Of a DNA stretch of 64,000 nt, positions 45,514 through 64,000 are shown in pieces. The translations under genes were made by a program, and so were the position numbers. Source of the stretch: Sorex araneus (Eukaryota; Chordata; Mammalia; Eulipotyphla; Soricidae); NCBI RefSeq assembly GCF_027595985.1, contig NC_073304.1, positions 219,860,000 to 219,923,999 on the forward strand, given 5' to 3'. Every line of letters starts with the position of its first letter. Position 1 is the stretch's first letter. The notes beneath the pieces were generated by a model. It had not been told where the DNA came from. It worked only from the letters and a program-made list of their open reading frames with translations, and made no database searches.

Positions 45514-45660
45514 GGGGGCCAGAGAGCTAGTATACTTGCCTTGTGTGAAATTGACCAGGTTCAATCCGCAGAACCACATATGGTCCTGAGTCCTGCCAGG
45601 AGTGATACCTGAGCACAGAGACAGGAGTCAGTGCTGAGCACCACCGAGTATGGCAAAAAA
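45514..45660 (+). repeat. SOR-type SINE, older
   Basis: Sense copy without a clean poly(A). Confidence 0.8.
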
Positions 45661-46480
45661 AGCGGGGGGAAGGGGAATGAGGTTGCATCCTTAGGAAACA
45701 CCCACTTTTAAAGAAATGAAGACAAAGGGAAAGATGAGGAGAGAGCGAGAATGAGAGAAGCAAAACAAAGATAAAACAGTGTCATGGAGGCAAAGATTTG
45801 AGACAACATTATCAGTTAAATTTTCCAGCCATTCAACAAATTTTCTTGGGCACTGGGTGACCAAGAACTCTGCACAATGAAGGCTGAGCTTTCCGTATTT
45901 TAAGTAGGGATGACATAAGCATGTGTGCAGTGTTAAAGAAGGAGCCAGAGAAAAGATGAAGAGGGAAAATGAAAAGGATATTCAGAGAAGTCAGTCCTGG
46001 CAAAGTCAGAGAGGAGAGGCAAGAAGATTAGTCAAAGGACTGGCATTGTAAAGGAAAGGTGACATTTCTTTTGACTCCACAGGGAAAGAGTAAAAGTACA
46101 GAAGGAATTTGGAGTGATCAATCAAGTGTCGTGACAGGGAAGGATGAAGAGGTTCACAGGGTGACTCAATCTTCTCAAACAGAAGGAAAAGGCATTCTGT
46201 GGGGCAGGGGTGGGGTAGGGTGAGGGCAAAGACACGTGGGATCGCCTGATGAGTGTGGCAAATTACTCTGAGGGATGTGACATAGAGTGAATAAATAACA
46301 AAGGTCACAAAGAGCCAGGCGGTGAGGTTAGTAAGTGGACCTGCGGCTTGGCTAGGGTACTCTGTGAACCCCATTACTAGGAACACTCCCCAGAATTGAG
46401 GGGTGGTGGAGAAGGAAGGCGGTATTCAGTGACCAGTGAGGAATTGGGAGGAATCCTGCTATGGAAAGAAACCGCATCGG
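45661..46480. other. Unique sequence upstream of VPS25
   Basis: About 0.8 kb of purine-rich unique DNA; no gene or repeat recognised. Confidence 0.5.
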
Positions 46481-46483
46481 GGC

Positions 46484-46545
46484 TGGGGGTGTAGCTCAGC
46501 CGTAGAGCACATGCCTTGCACATGAGGGGTCCTGGGTTCGAAACG
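46484..46545 (+). repeat. tRNA-Ala-like relic
   Basis: GGGGGTGTAGCTCAGCCGTA, GAGCACATGC and GGGTTCGAA give the tRNA-Ala-like 5' half, D arm and T-arm start. The acceptor 3' strand is missing and the anticodon stem does not pair. It is a tRNA pseudogene or tRNA-Ala-derived SINE fragment, not a working tRNA. Confidence 0.7.
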
Positions 46546-46552
46546 AATGAAA

Positions 46553-46700
46553 ATGGGGTCGGAAAGATAGTTGTTCAAGCTCTTGCCTTGCTCGGAGCTG
46601 AGCCCCGCATCCCCCATAAATTCGAGCTCCCCCAGGAGTGATCCCCGAGCACAGAGCCAGGAGTAAGCCCTGAGCACAGCCGGGAGTGGCCCCCCCAAAC
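46553..46700 (+). repeat. SOR-type SINE, older
   Basis: Sense copy about 350 bp before the VPS25 ATG. Confidence 0.82.
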
Positions 46701-46739
46701 ACTCCACAAAACTAAACAAAAGCCAGTTTTAGCGGGGAA

Positions 46740-47300
46740 ACACGCCGAAGCTGGGCGCTGCAGACCCGAGTCCTTTCCTTTTCCTCGCAAACGGTGCCGC
46801 TTTGGGCAAATTCCGCTCCTGGTCTGAGACTGATTCCGAGAACGTTCCCGCGCCCTTTCTGCCCCAGGCTGCAGCGATTGTTGGAGAATAGTCAGGGACC
46901 CGGGACAGGAAAGCTCCCGCGCCCCTAGCCCAGCCAGCAGCGCCCGACAGGCATCCGGAACCTTCGTGCGGCGCCTCCCGCCCGGACGCGCAGGCGCGGA
47001 GACCGGAAGTCCCTGGCCGGGAGGTTCCGGGTTTCCTGGGCTACTACGATGGCGATGAGTTTCGAGTGGCCGTGGCAGTATCGCTTCCCGCCCTTCTTTA
47101 CGTGAGGCTCAGCCCCCGGGAAGCCCCGCTGTGCCTCTCTTTCCCCCTCCCCGGGACCCCGGGCGCAGCCCCGCTGCTTCTCCTGGGGAGGGGGAGAAGG
47201 TTCCCGCACCCGGTGCCCCGACGTGCCCCCTCGCCCCCTCCGGCCCGCTAACTGCGCCCCGCCCCCTTCGCCCGGCAGGTTGCAGCCCAACGTGGACACG
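46740..47300 (+). promoter_or_regulatory. VPS25 CpG-rich promoter with ETS site
   Basis: This GC-rich segment overlaps exon 1. ACCGGAAGT, a GABPA/ETS-type site, lies at 47002-47010, about 40 bp before the ATG, and GGCGCGGAG/GCGCAGGCGCGG-like GC sequence precedes it. The 5' UTR must be short. ETS-driven TATA-less promoters are usual for housekeeping trafficking genes. Confidence 0.7.
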
Positions 47301-47468
47301 CGGCAGAAGCAGCTGGCCGCCTGGTGCTCGCTGGTCCTGTCGTTCTGCCGCCTGCACAAACAGTCCAGCATGACGGTGATGGAAGCGCAGGAGAGTCCGC
47401 TCTTCAACAATGTGAAGCTGCAGCGTATCCTGCCTCCTCGGGCTCTGCCACTGCCCCCACGCGCGCAT

Positions 47469-47510
<42 letters not shown>

Positions 47511-50500
47511 GACCTGGGCACTGCCTCCTTGGGCTCTGCCACTGCCCCCACACGCGTGTGCACGCACACACACACACACACACACAGGACCTGGGCACTG
47601 CCTCCTTGGGCTCTGCCACTGCCCCCACACGCGTGTGCACGCGCACACACACACACACACACACACATACACCTCGACATGGGCAAGGGCGAGTGTGTGT
47701 CACCGATGTCCGCTTAACCCTGCACCTCCCCCCTCCCCCGTCCCCCCAGTCCAAAGTGGAGCCTCCACGCCGTCCCACTGGTCCTAGGGAGTGACGAGTA
47801 TCCAGGGGCGCGTTACGTCTTAGAATCTCTGCCCTGAAGTGAAATTCTCAAGCGTTTCCAGCCTCAGCTCTTTTGACTATCCAAGTCTCCCGGCCAGGGT
47901 GAGCTCAGACCTTGCTCTTAACTCTGGTAATTTTGCCCGCCTACTCCCCTCCTGCCAGGAAGTAAGGGTCAGGTGTTTGCCCTGCCTGATTCATACCTAA
48001 ACTATCTCGGGGCCAAGGGAAGGAGTGGGGATCCCAGGGTGAGGGTTGCATTTTTTTTTTTTTTTCATTTTCCAAAGCTCTGATCCCGTCTGTTTCTCTC
48101 CCTTCCCATCGGACACGGCACGCATTGTGGGAGAGGGGGGAGGCGAAGGAGGCAAGGATAAGGAAGGGGGATAGATGGCTCTCAGAATGAGATTAGCTCT
48201 GAGAATTTTTGTTTTGTTTTGGGGCCACACCTGGCTGTGTTCAGGTCTCTGCATTCCTCCTTGTGGTGTATGGGGGATCACAGGGGGTGTCGGGGATCCA
48301 ACCCAAGTCAGCAGTACAGGATAGCCGCCCTACTCACGGTACTATCTCTCTAGCCTCATAGCTCTGAGAATTTTTATCCCATCCAATTCACTCCATTAAA
48401 GCCATCCCCTTAACCTTACACCAGGGAAGCTCCCAGTGGAATCAATCCAGGTTGTATTAGAGGAGCTCAGAAAGAAAGGTGGGTTCTTTTCTCTTTTTTA
48501 CCCCTTCTACTTGGGTTTCCCTGAGGATAATTGAGCACATGTCTCCCTGCCTCCCTTATTTTTTTGGGGGGGGGGCACAGGGGGAAAGGGTGTTCCAGAA
48601 GAGTGGTCAGGGGATTTGGGGCCCCTTCTGGCGAACTTTGGCCAACCAGGCTAGGCCCAGGATGTGAAGCTTGGGGCCATTGATATGCTAAGGTTTGAAT
48701 TGGGTTTCTGATGCATGCAAAGCTTTAGCTCCTGGCTGCTGAGCTATCTCCCCAGCCCAGATCTTTTCCCTTTACCCCCCACCTTCACTTTTTTCTTTTT
48801 TTGGCCACACCCAGTGGTGCTCAGGGGCTACTCCCAGCATGTTGCTCAGGTGTGTCATTCCTGGGGTATTCTTGGGGGGCCCTGAGGAGCTGGGAATCAA
48901 ACCCAGGCATCTGGCATGCAAAGCCCGCAGTTAGCCCTTGGAACTGCCTCATGGCCTTTTTAATGACCTTTTGCTTTCCTAACCCTCCTGACGGGGGATG
49001 GAACCAGAGTGTTCGGTACGGTAAACAACCCAATCCTAAGGTCTTTTCCCCCAATTTTGTATACAAAACTGAAACATCTGTTCTCCACAGAGAAAGGCAT
49101 AAGAATAAGGGTGCTTTTCCAGTAGCAGTATCAAAACAAATCTTGACTATCTCATTCTGAGTGCAGAGCCTCTTGCTCTCGCCCACCTTGGGTTTTGCCT
49201 CTTTGTCCCCTTTTAGAACCTGATGCTTTCATAAGTATCTGTTTTACAGGGAACCTCGAGTGGTTGGACAAGAATAAGTCTAGCTTCCTGATCATGTGGA
49301 GGAGGCCAGAAGAATGGGGAAAGCTCATCTATCAATGGGTGAGACCATTTTGCTGTATTAACCCCTGGCAAACGGAATTATATCTATGCTCAGCGTAGAC
49401 CTGGAGTTTGAAGCTTCAGACTCAGCCGAGTGGGAGGAAGGGGCATAAAACTTCCCTTTCTTTGCCTGTAAGCGCCAGAGGCTAGGTGAGGCCATGTTTG
49501 GAGAAGGCTGTATTGGAAACCATGAGTACTGTTGTTGGCTGGAGCCTCTGGCCACAGAAGATAAATGGGGAAAGGAAGGGAAGGAAAGAAGCCCCGCGGC
49601 CCTGCCCCCACTGCGCCTTCCTGGGGCTGTTCTCAACATGAATGAGACATTCTGAACCAGTGTGGGTGTGGGGATTAGCTCTCCCCCAAATTCCCAGCCA
49701 CCGCCAGGGAGGGAGGGAGAAAGGAAGGGAAGAAGGATCAACAACCCAAATATAACCAGCACGCACCATCCATTCCCGAAGAGGAAAACAACTAGAAGAA
49801 GGGGTAACTCAGAGCTCAGACACGGGGAAGCCAGTGGCTCTGAGTATGTGTGTGTGTGTGTCCGCATATAAATTTAGCAGCAGTAGGGTTTGTGGCTTCT
49901 GGGCCACTCCTGCACTGGGGACAGTGAGCCCTGGTTTGGGCATGGGTCCTTTCCTGGATCACGACCGTGGAGCAGCGCAGTGGGCCGCCTCCCACGAGTC
50001 CTGAGCCTAACTCAAGCCCCGTTTTCCTGCTTCCCTAGGTTTCCAAGAGTGGCCAGAACAACTCCGTGTTCACGCTGTATGAATTGACCAACGGGGAAGA
50101 CACAGAGGATGAGGGTAATGGCTCTCCCTCTCCCCTAGTTTTCTCAGCCTGAATCCTCTAATTCTTCTTCAGTTAATTCTGATTCCCTGCTGCCCTGCTT
50201 CTAAATTCCAAGTCGTACAGAGTTCTAAGATCCTTACCCCATCCGAGTCTCTCAGGAAAACTACCCGATATCAAATACAGAAGGTTCCCCCTGCCCAAAT
50301 TTTGTTGGTGTGAGGGTGTTTTTAGGGACAGAGCCCGTATTAGAGATTTGCGTGAGCTGCTGTGACCTATGCCAGGTGAAGAATTCAGTGGTATAGATGC
50401 CGAATGAGGAACCAGGGCAGGGGATTAAGCCTGAAATCTCATTCCTTGCTGACTCAGGCTTTCTTTCACCCTCTATTCTTATAAAGAGCTCAAGATTTGA

Positions 50501-51395
50501 GGGTGTCAGCTGAAGGTATCGGGCCAACATCCCCATCTCCATTCCCAGCCCTCTTAAATGCTTTGGTTTCTGGCCAGGCAAGGATTTGTATCCGCTTTGG
50601 TCTTTCTATCGTGTAAATACCCTCTTAGCTCTTTTGTCTCTGCCTTCAGATTCTTATCCCCAGGATCACCAAAAGTTCTAGTCTTAACTGGGGGAGAAGG
50701 GGTGACTCCCTTTCCTCAGCAGAGCTCCCAGCTCTTGCCTGGCTGTTCCCCCCTGCCCTGCAGGCCTCTGCTTGCTACTCCCACCATCGCTTCATGACTT
50801 CAGCGCGGCGGCCTTGCCCAGCCCACCACCACTCCGGCTGGGCCAAGCTGGAGGCTGCTTCAGAAAGCCAGCTCCCGACTCTGGAGCTAGGCCCCCGCAG
50901 CGGCTGAGGCGTGCGGCCTGTTGGGGCTTGCCTCCTGCCTCTCACATCTCCCGGTAGTATCTTGCTAACCCTTAGTTAGTTTCCAACCTGTTCCCTTTCG
51001 CTAGGAAGGAGCGGATGTGCTGTGTGTGCCGCCTGGCCCCAGTGCTGCACCTCCCGGCCAGAGGAGTCACGCTGTTGGGGCTCGCCCTGCTGGGTTTAGG
51101 TCTGCAACCCGGATGTGGGTGACCAAGGTGTTGCCCTTCCTAGGCCTGGTTCTCAGGCACCCCCCCTGCCCCCACCACCAGCTGGACCTCGTGAGAGCTC
51201 CACTTGCCGCTGGATGGCTCTCCTTAGAGGCCTGGGGTCCCGTGGACCGAGAGTCCCTGATGGCCCATCTTTCCTTGTCCAGAGTTCCATGGGCTGGATG
51301 AGGCCACCCTCCTGCGGGCTCTGCAGGCCCTACAGCAGGATCACAAGGCGGAGATCATCACGGTCAGCGACGGCCGAGGCGTCAAGTTCTTCTAG
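47049..51395 (+). CDS. VPS25: VPS25, ESCRT-II subunit (complete)
   Basis: VPS25 is the ESCRT-II subunit present in two copies per complex. It links VPS22/VPS36 to ESCRT-III during sorting of ubiquitinated cargo into multivesicular endosomes. Exons are 47049-47101, 47279-47424, 48425-48478, 49250-49338, 50039-50114 and 51283-51395; phases agree and sum to 531 nt, 176 aa, the same length as human. The start [17 protein letters not shown] carries the aromatic/proline motif that contacts the other ESCRT-II subunits. Two winged-helix domains follow, about residues 20-100 and 105-176, the second including [20 protein letters not shown] and ending GRGVKFF. The product is nearly identical to the human protein I know, with conservative changes such as IQVVLEEL and QQDHK. 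Intron 2 (47425-48424) has U12-type signals rather than ordinary ones. Confidence 0.98.
47431..47667 (+). repeat. Minisatellite with (CA)n spacers in VPS25 intron 2
   Basis: Three units begin at 47431, 47522 and 47599. Each has the core TGCCTCCTTGGGCTCTGCCA followed by CTGCCCCCAC, a GCGTGTGCACGC-like stretch and a (CA)n run; units 2 and 3 are almost identical. The first unit begins six bases inside the intron, so it overlaps the U12-type donor region. Long open frames rich in His-Thr or Cys-Val across it are artefacts. Confidence 0.9.
48211..48358 (-). mobile_element. SOR-type SINE in VPS25 intron 2
   Basis: Antisense, internally deleted; exact 17-bp flanks TAGCTCTGAGAATTTTT (48194-48210 and 48359-48375). 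It ends only 66 bp before VPS25 exon 3. Confidence 0.93.
48560..48953 (-). repeat. Two antisense SINEs in VPS25 intron 3
   Basis: A degenerate copy at about 48560-48757 and a better one at 48797-48953. Confidence 0.75.
49339..51282. other. VPS25 introns 4 and 5, largely unique
   Basis: Apart from exon 5 (50039-50114) this stretch is intron with no SINE recognised, unlike the rest of the window. Confidence 0.6.
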
Positions 51396-52539
51396 CAGAG
51401 ACCCATCTCTGCCGTTGCTTCTTATCTCCCACCCTTCCAGGGCTTTCCAATGGAGATAGACCCAGCGTTCCTACCGGCTGGACCTGGGACTCCACCAGAC
51501 TCTCAAGGGCTCCCATCCAGGGTTGGGTCTCCTGCTTACCCGCGTCGGTCCCTGGACCGGGTGAGGCTGAGGTGTCGGAAGAGATGGGCTTCTCCTTGCC
51601 CCACCTCTCCTCTTGCCGAGGTCGCCCCTGAACCAAGACCTGTAAACCCAGCACTGAACATGCGTGCACACATAAGCGCATGCACACACATGCACGCCTG
51701 CTCAAACGTCTGTCTCTTCCCTCTCCCACCCCCTTAGCTGCTGTTATCTCCCCTCTCAGGCTGGTGCTGGATCCTTCCTAGGGGATGGGGGAAAGGCCCG
51801 GCTGCAGGCAGCCTTCCAGGCAATAGGAAGATAAAAAGCCCAGAAGGGGCGGGCCGACACTGATTGATGATATTAAAAAGTTAAACCCTACAACCTGCCT
51901 CTGAATTGACTCCTGGGAGGGTGGTGTGGAGGTGGGGACCTCCAGTGAATCCCAGCTAGGGTGGGCGGGGTGAGCCCAGCCGCCTGGTGGTCTCTGCTGG
52001 CCGATGTTCCGTCTGCTTGAGCCCGGTGGGCTGAACTCCGAGCTGCGGAAGCCAGGGAACACAGCGTTGGAGACAGATTGCTTTCTGCCTGGGAACTGAA
52101 GTCCTGGACCGCTCACGTCCAGTGGCCCAGAAAGCCCTAAACTGCACTGAAACCCCTCCCACCCCCCACCCCCCCATCTGGCCCGGGTGGGGTAGTAAGG
52201 CCGAGGGGAGCAGAGGGGGAGTAAACCGGATGCGGACTTTGGTTTATTGGGAACTTTGGCAAATAGGCGGAGGAAGGGCAGCCATGGAGCAAAAACAGCC
52301 ACTCCAGCCAGGCAGGCTGTGGTCAAGGTGGAGGGGTGGAGGCAGTGGGTGACTGGGGCCCTGGTTTGGGGGAGGGCTGTCCTTGGGTGCACACCGCTCC
52401 CGGCGCCGGGAGGGAGAAAACCAGACTTTTCCATTGACCGAGGCAGCCTCGGCCTGGGGCTACTCCACACGATTAGGAAGGGGTGGCGCTACCTTATCTG
52501 GGGCGTGCAGGCGGGTGGTAGCCACCCCCTCCGCTACCC
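51396..52539. other. VPS25 3' UTR and VPS25-WNK4 spacer
   Basis: The VPS25 3' UTR likely ends near 51900. The remaining approximately 650 bp up to the WNK4 island has no SINE and no exon recognised. Confidence 0.6.
51872..51877 (+). promoter_or_regulatory. Probable VPS25 poly(A) signal ATTAAA
   Basis: ATTAAA is the first plausible poly(A) hexamer after the VPS25 stop, 477 nt downstream. It implies a 3' UTR of roughly 0.5 kb ending near 51900. No AATAAA was seen before it. Confidence 0.5.
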
Positions 52540-52914
52540 CCCAAAAGGGGGGGCCTGGCTCCCCACCTCCCCGTCCCCGCCTCGGGCAGCAGCGCCCCCC
52601 TCGGCGCGCACAAACGGGTTTGCTCGCTCGATCGTGCTGGGGAACCTGGCGCCGCTCGCTCCAGCTCCTGCCAGGTCCGGAGTGACAGCTGCGGGCGGGG
52701 GGCCGGAGGGCGGGGTGGACGCGAGGGTCCGCGCACCGGCTCCCAGACCCAGCTCGCACTCCGAGGGGGCGGCCCCGGGGGGTCAGGGCGGGGGTTCGCG
52801 GGGGCGGGGCCGGGGGCGGGGCCGAGCCGGGGACTGGGGCCCCAGTCGCTCAGCCGGCGCGCGGCGCACCCAGCCAGTCCGCCCGTCAGGCCGCCCGGCT
52901 CCCCGCCCTGCCTC
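52540..52914 (+). promoter_or_regulatory. WNK4 CpG-island promoter with GC boxes
   Basis: Dense CpG sequence leads into exon 1. Overlapping Sp1-type GC boxes (GGGGCGGGGC repeated) lie at about 52799-52822, 95-115 bp before the ATG. No TATA box is visible. The island continues through exon 1 to about 53480. Confidence 0.75.
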
Positions 52915-60977
<8,063 letters not shown>

Positions 60978-61013
60978 TGAGGTCCCTGAACTCCTCCCCT
61001 ATCCCAGCAAGGA

Positions 61014-61377
61014 TTTTTTTTTTGGGGGGGGGCAAGGGGGTCACACCTGGCAGTGCTCAAGAGTGGCACCTGGCAGTGCTGAGGGGAGACTGTGGCAGTG
61101 CCAGGGATTCTAACTGGAGTCGACCGCATGCAAGGCAATTGGTTTAACCCCTGTACTAGCTCTCTAGCCCCCACCCTGGTAAGGATTTTTTTGTTTGATT
61201 TTGTTTTGGGGGCCACACCTGGCAGTATGCAGGAGTCACTCCTGGCTCTGCACTCAGGAACCACTCCTGGCAGTGGCTCTGGAATCAGGAATCACTATAT
61301 ACAGTGCTGGGAATTGAGCCCAGGTTGGCAGCCAGCGATGCAAGTGCTTTAACCTCTGTACTGTCTCTCCAGCCCCT
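61014..61377 (-). repeat. Two antisense SINEs, WNK4 intron 11
   Basis: Copies at 61014-61172 and 61200-61377. Confidence 0.85.
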
Positions 61378-61681
61378 AGCAAGTATTTCTAAAGCCCTAC
61401 CAGAGTAGTTGTTTCTCTCCTTGCCTGGGGGAAGATTGCTGTTTGTTCAGTGAGGTCTGGCTTCTCAGCCACACATACACAGAGAGGGCAGGTCATACGC
61501 ACAGGTGTTACAGTGAAGGGCAGGGCAGACTCATGGTACCACGGCTGTAAGCAAGTAGGCTGGGCACAGTGTGGGGAGAGGTAGGACTTGTGCAAGGTCT
61601 GATGCTTGGGGAAGAATGGCAGGGAAGAGGAAAGTGGCCATGGCTAGCAGAGACAGCACATAGGCAAAAGGGTGAAAGTAG

Positions 61682-62355
61682 GGGCCAGAGCAATAGTACA
61701 GAGAGGAGGGCATTTGCTTCGCATGCTGCTGATTAGGTTCAATCTCTGGCATCCCATTTGGTCCGCTGAGCCTGCCAAGAGAGACTCCTGAGCACAGAGC
61801 TAGTAGTAAGCCCTGAACACTGCCTTTTGTTTTTGGGTGTGACCCCAAAACTAAACAAAAAACTTGTAGGGGGACTGGAGCCATAGTACAGCGGGGAGGG
61901 CATTTGCTTTGCGTTGCAGCTGATCAGGTTCGATCCCTGGCACTTCCAGGAGTAATTTTTGAGTGCAGAGCCAAGAGTAAGCCCTGAGTACCACCTGGTG
62001 TGGCAAAAAAAGAAGATGTGGACGTAGAATATGACTCAGTATTTGGGAGAACTTCATGAGATGCCTTCCATTGGCGATCAGGGCTCGTACAGAATTGTAG
62101 AAGTGAGATTGTGCATATGGAATGTGGAGTGGGCCACTGTTAGAGTGTCTCTGAAGAGTTAACCCGAGTAACATGAAGAAAATGTCTTTAGGTCAAGAGA
62201 GGGAGTAAGTACAGGGATTTAGTAATTGCCTTACATGTGGTTGACCTTGGTTCGATTCCCAGTACATGGTCCCTTAAGCACTGCCAGGAAATATCCCTGA
62301 GCACATAGCCAGGGATAAATCCGAAGCACCATTGAGTGTGGCCCAAACCTCCCCA
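61682..62355 (+). repeat. Three sense SINEs, WNK4 intron 11
   Basis: Copies at 61682-61850, 61866-62010 (internally deleted) and 62190-62355. Confidence 0.85.
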
Positions 62356-62689
62356 AAAGGAAAATTTAAAGTTTTAAAGTCATGTAAGGCCATTTGAGGT
62401 GGGGGAGAGAGTGCATTTGGCAAATGGGTACAAAAAGCCAGATGAATTATAAGGGGAGCAAGGAAGGAAAAGGGTGAATCATCCGAGGATTGCTGCAGGA
62501 ACATCAATTACTCAGTAATCTAGTAATTAATTGATGCAGTGCATTGTACATAGCAGATGTTAAACATGCCCAGTATTTGCTGAGCTGATAGGACAGGGAA
62601 TTAGGGAGAAGGGACACTGAGGGTGACTCATATCTTAGAGAATCTAATGGCCAAACGAGAGCAGATACTGGAAATAAAAAAATTGAGGG

Positions 62690-63175
62690 GGCGGTGTTTG
62701 GGGACCCACGCCTGGTGATGCTCAGGAGCTGTTCCCTACTCTGTGCTCAAGAATGACCCTTGGAGGTGCTCAGGAGCCCTGTCTGGTGCCAGGATTTTGA
62801 ACCAGGGTCAGTGGGATGCAAAGCAAGTGCCCTAACCCTTGTACAATCTCTCCAGCTTTTTGTTATGGGGCTACACCCAGCCGTGCTCCAGTTTTATTCC
62901 TGGCTCTGAGCTCAAGGATCACTCCTGGCCATGCTCAGGGAACCACAGGGATGCAGGAGTCCTAACAACTATACTATTGCTCCAACCTCCCCAGCTTTGA
63001 AATACTTTTGTGTTTTTTGCTTTGGGGCCACAGCTGGCAGTACTAAGTGTTTACTCCTGGCTCTGTGCTCAAGGATCACTCCTTGCGTGCTCAGGGGACC
63101 ATATTGGGTGCAGGGAATCAAACCTGGGTTGGCTACATGCAAGGAAAGTGCTGTTCTGTCTCCCTAGTAGTCCCC
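62690..63175 (-). repeat. Three antisense SINEs, WNK4 intron 11
   Basis: Copies at 62690-62860, 62868-62990 (internally deleted) and 63016-63175. Confidence 0.82.
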
Positions 63176-63304
63176 TGAAGCAGCATTTGTGTCATAAATG
63201 TATCTTGATCATGAATCTATACCTTATCCAGATCTCTACTACCTACCACAGCTGGCTTACAGTGCATCATTAGAGGTGTATGTGTCTCTTCCTGTGGATT
63301 TGGG

Positions 63305-63475
63305 GCTTCCTCAGCACAGCGGGTAGGGCATATGCCTTACATGCGGCCAACCCAGGTTCGATTCCCAGCATCCCATATGGTCCCCTGAGCACCACCAGGG
63401 GTAGTTCCTGAGTGTAGAGCCAGGAGTAACCTCTGTGCATCGTTGGGTGTGACCCAGAAAGAAAAAAAAAAAAAA
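63305..63475 (+). mobile_element. SOR-type SINE, head truncated, WNK4 intron 11
   Basis: Sense copy starting at CACAGCGGGTAGGGCATATG, otherwise near consensus with poly(A). Confidence 0.9.
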
Positions 63476-63604
63476 ACCAGGAGCTCTTTCTGTGCTCCCT
63501 GAATTCCTCAGGGTACTGCCCATGATACCTGATACATATTATGTGTTGTTGGAATTGAACATGGGATTCACCACTTAGGGCCTTTTTTTTTAAATTTTCA
63601 GTAT

Positions 63605-64000
63605 TTAAAAAAAAATTATTAGTGAATCACCGTGAGGTACAGTTACAGACTTACAAACTTTCGTGCTTGCGTTTCAGTCATACAATGATCAAGTCATACA
63701 GTGATCCATCCCTCCACCAGTGCCCATTTTCCACCACCAGTGGTCCTAGTATCCCTCCCACCACTCTCACCCCATCCCCTCTACCCCACCCTGCCTCTGT
63801 GTCAGGGCATTCCCTTTTGCTCTCTCTCTCCTTTGGGGTGTTGTGGTTTGCAATAGAGTTATTAAGTGGCCATCATGTTTGGTCTATAGTCTACTTTCAG
63901 CCCGCATCTCCCATCCCGAGCAGGGCCTCCTAGCACCCTTTACTTGGTGGTCCCGTCTCTATATGAGCTGTTAGGGCCTTATTTTTCTCCAGTGCTGTAG
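63605..64000 (-). mobile_element. L1 3' end, antisense, runs off window
   Basis: AGTGAATCACCGTGAGGTAC and the downstream sequence match the same L1 3' region as at 21.5 kb, in antisense, after a T-rich start. It lies in WNK4 intron 11 and continues beyond the window. Confidence 0.85.

Larger units (their letters stand above)
47425..48424 (+). other. VPS25 intron 2, U12-type (minor spliceosome) candidate
   Basis: The 5' splice site reads GTATCCTGC, close to the U12 consensus RTATCCTTY and poor as a U2 donor (no +5 G). CCCCTTAAC at 48406-48414 matches the U12 branch-point consensus TTCCTTAAC, with its branch A about 11 nt before the acceptor AG at 48423-48424. There is no long polypyrimidine tract next to the acceptor. 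The intron is phase 1 (C|GG, Arg). Confidence 0.75.

Noticed and set aside
46484-46545. Functional tRNA-Ala gene
   Set aside because: The acceptor 3' strand is absent and the anticodon stem does not pair.
46925-47794. Cys-Val-rich and His-Thr-rich open frames around VPS25 exon 2
   Set aside because: These are translated (CA)n and minisatellite units, not genes.

Overview
The window is mammalian nuclear DNA. It has GT-AG introns, CpG-island promoters, an antisense L1 ORF2 remnant, and more than one hundred copies or relics of a tRNA-derived SINE. The SINE head carries a textbook Pol III B box (GGTTCGATTCC) and the body ends in 'GTGTGACCCAAAAAGC' plus poly(A). I recognise this SINE as the SOR-type element of shrews (Soricidae), so a shrew such as Sorex is the best guess. 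That assignment rests on memory, not on a search.

Four protein-coding genes are recognisable, in the order EZH1 (minus) - RAMP2 (plus) - VPS25 (plus) - WNK4 (plus). This is the order I know from human 17q21. EZH1 is partial: its CpG-island promoter and a noncoding first exon lie near 20.9-21.2 kb, its first three coding exons (residues 1-122) lie at 8162-5239, and the rest runs off the left edge. RAMP2 (four coding exons, 167 aa) and VPS25 (six coding exons, 176 aa) are complete. WNK4 is cut by the right edge: eleven coding exons give residues 1-719, covering the proline-rich N-terminus, kinase domain, PF2-like autoinhibitory domain, acidic KLHL3-binding motif and the start of a second PF2-like domain. 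The genes are functionally unrelated: Polycomb H3K27 methyltransferase, GPCR accessory protein, ESCRT-II subunit and chloride-sensing kinase.

Region by region: 1-20 kb is EZH1 intron, packed with SINEs in both orientations. Exceptions are an approximately 0.8-kb SINE-free block (15.23-16.06 kb) and a composite retroelement at 11.19-11.94 kb. From 21.2 to 39.5 kb is EZH1-RAMP2 intergenic DNA. It contains a 5'-truncated L1 inserted into an older SINE and itself hit by younger SINEs, and a relatively repeat-poor stretch at 26.9-29.1 kb. From 39.5 to 41.6 kb is RAMP2, followed by 5 kb of spacer. VPS25 spans 46.7-51.9 kb, and WNK4 starts about 1 kb after it. The last 3 kb is WNK4 intron 11, all SINE and L1 sequence.

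The observations most worth checking are: a composite retroelement with an unfamiliar 5' part, a perfect 21-bp hairpin, an L1-like 3' end and target-site duplications; a perfect 28-bp inverted repeat; a roughly 95-bp piece of DNA at 27.1 kb duplicated into the middle of a SINE at 24.3 kb; an intron of VPS25 with U12-type splice signals, whose first bases have been amplified into a minisatellite; and a second SINE subfamily that looks like a tRNA head fused to an internally deleted longer repeat.
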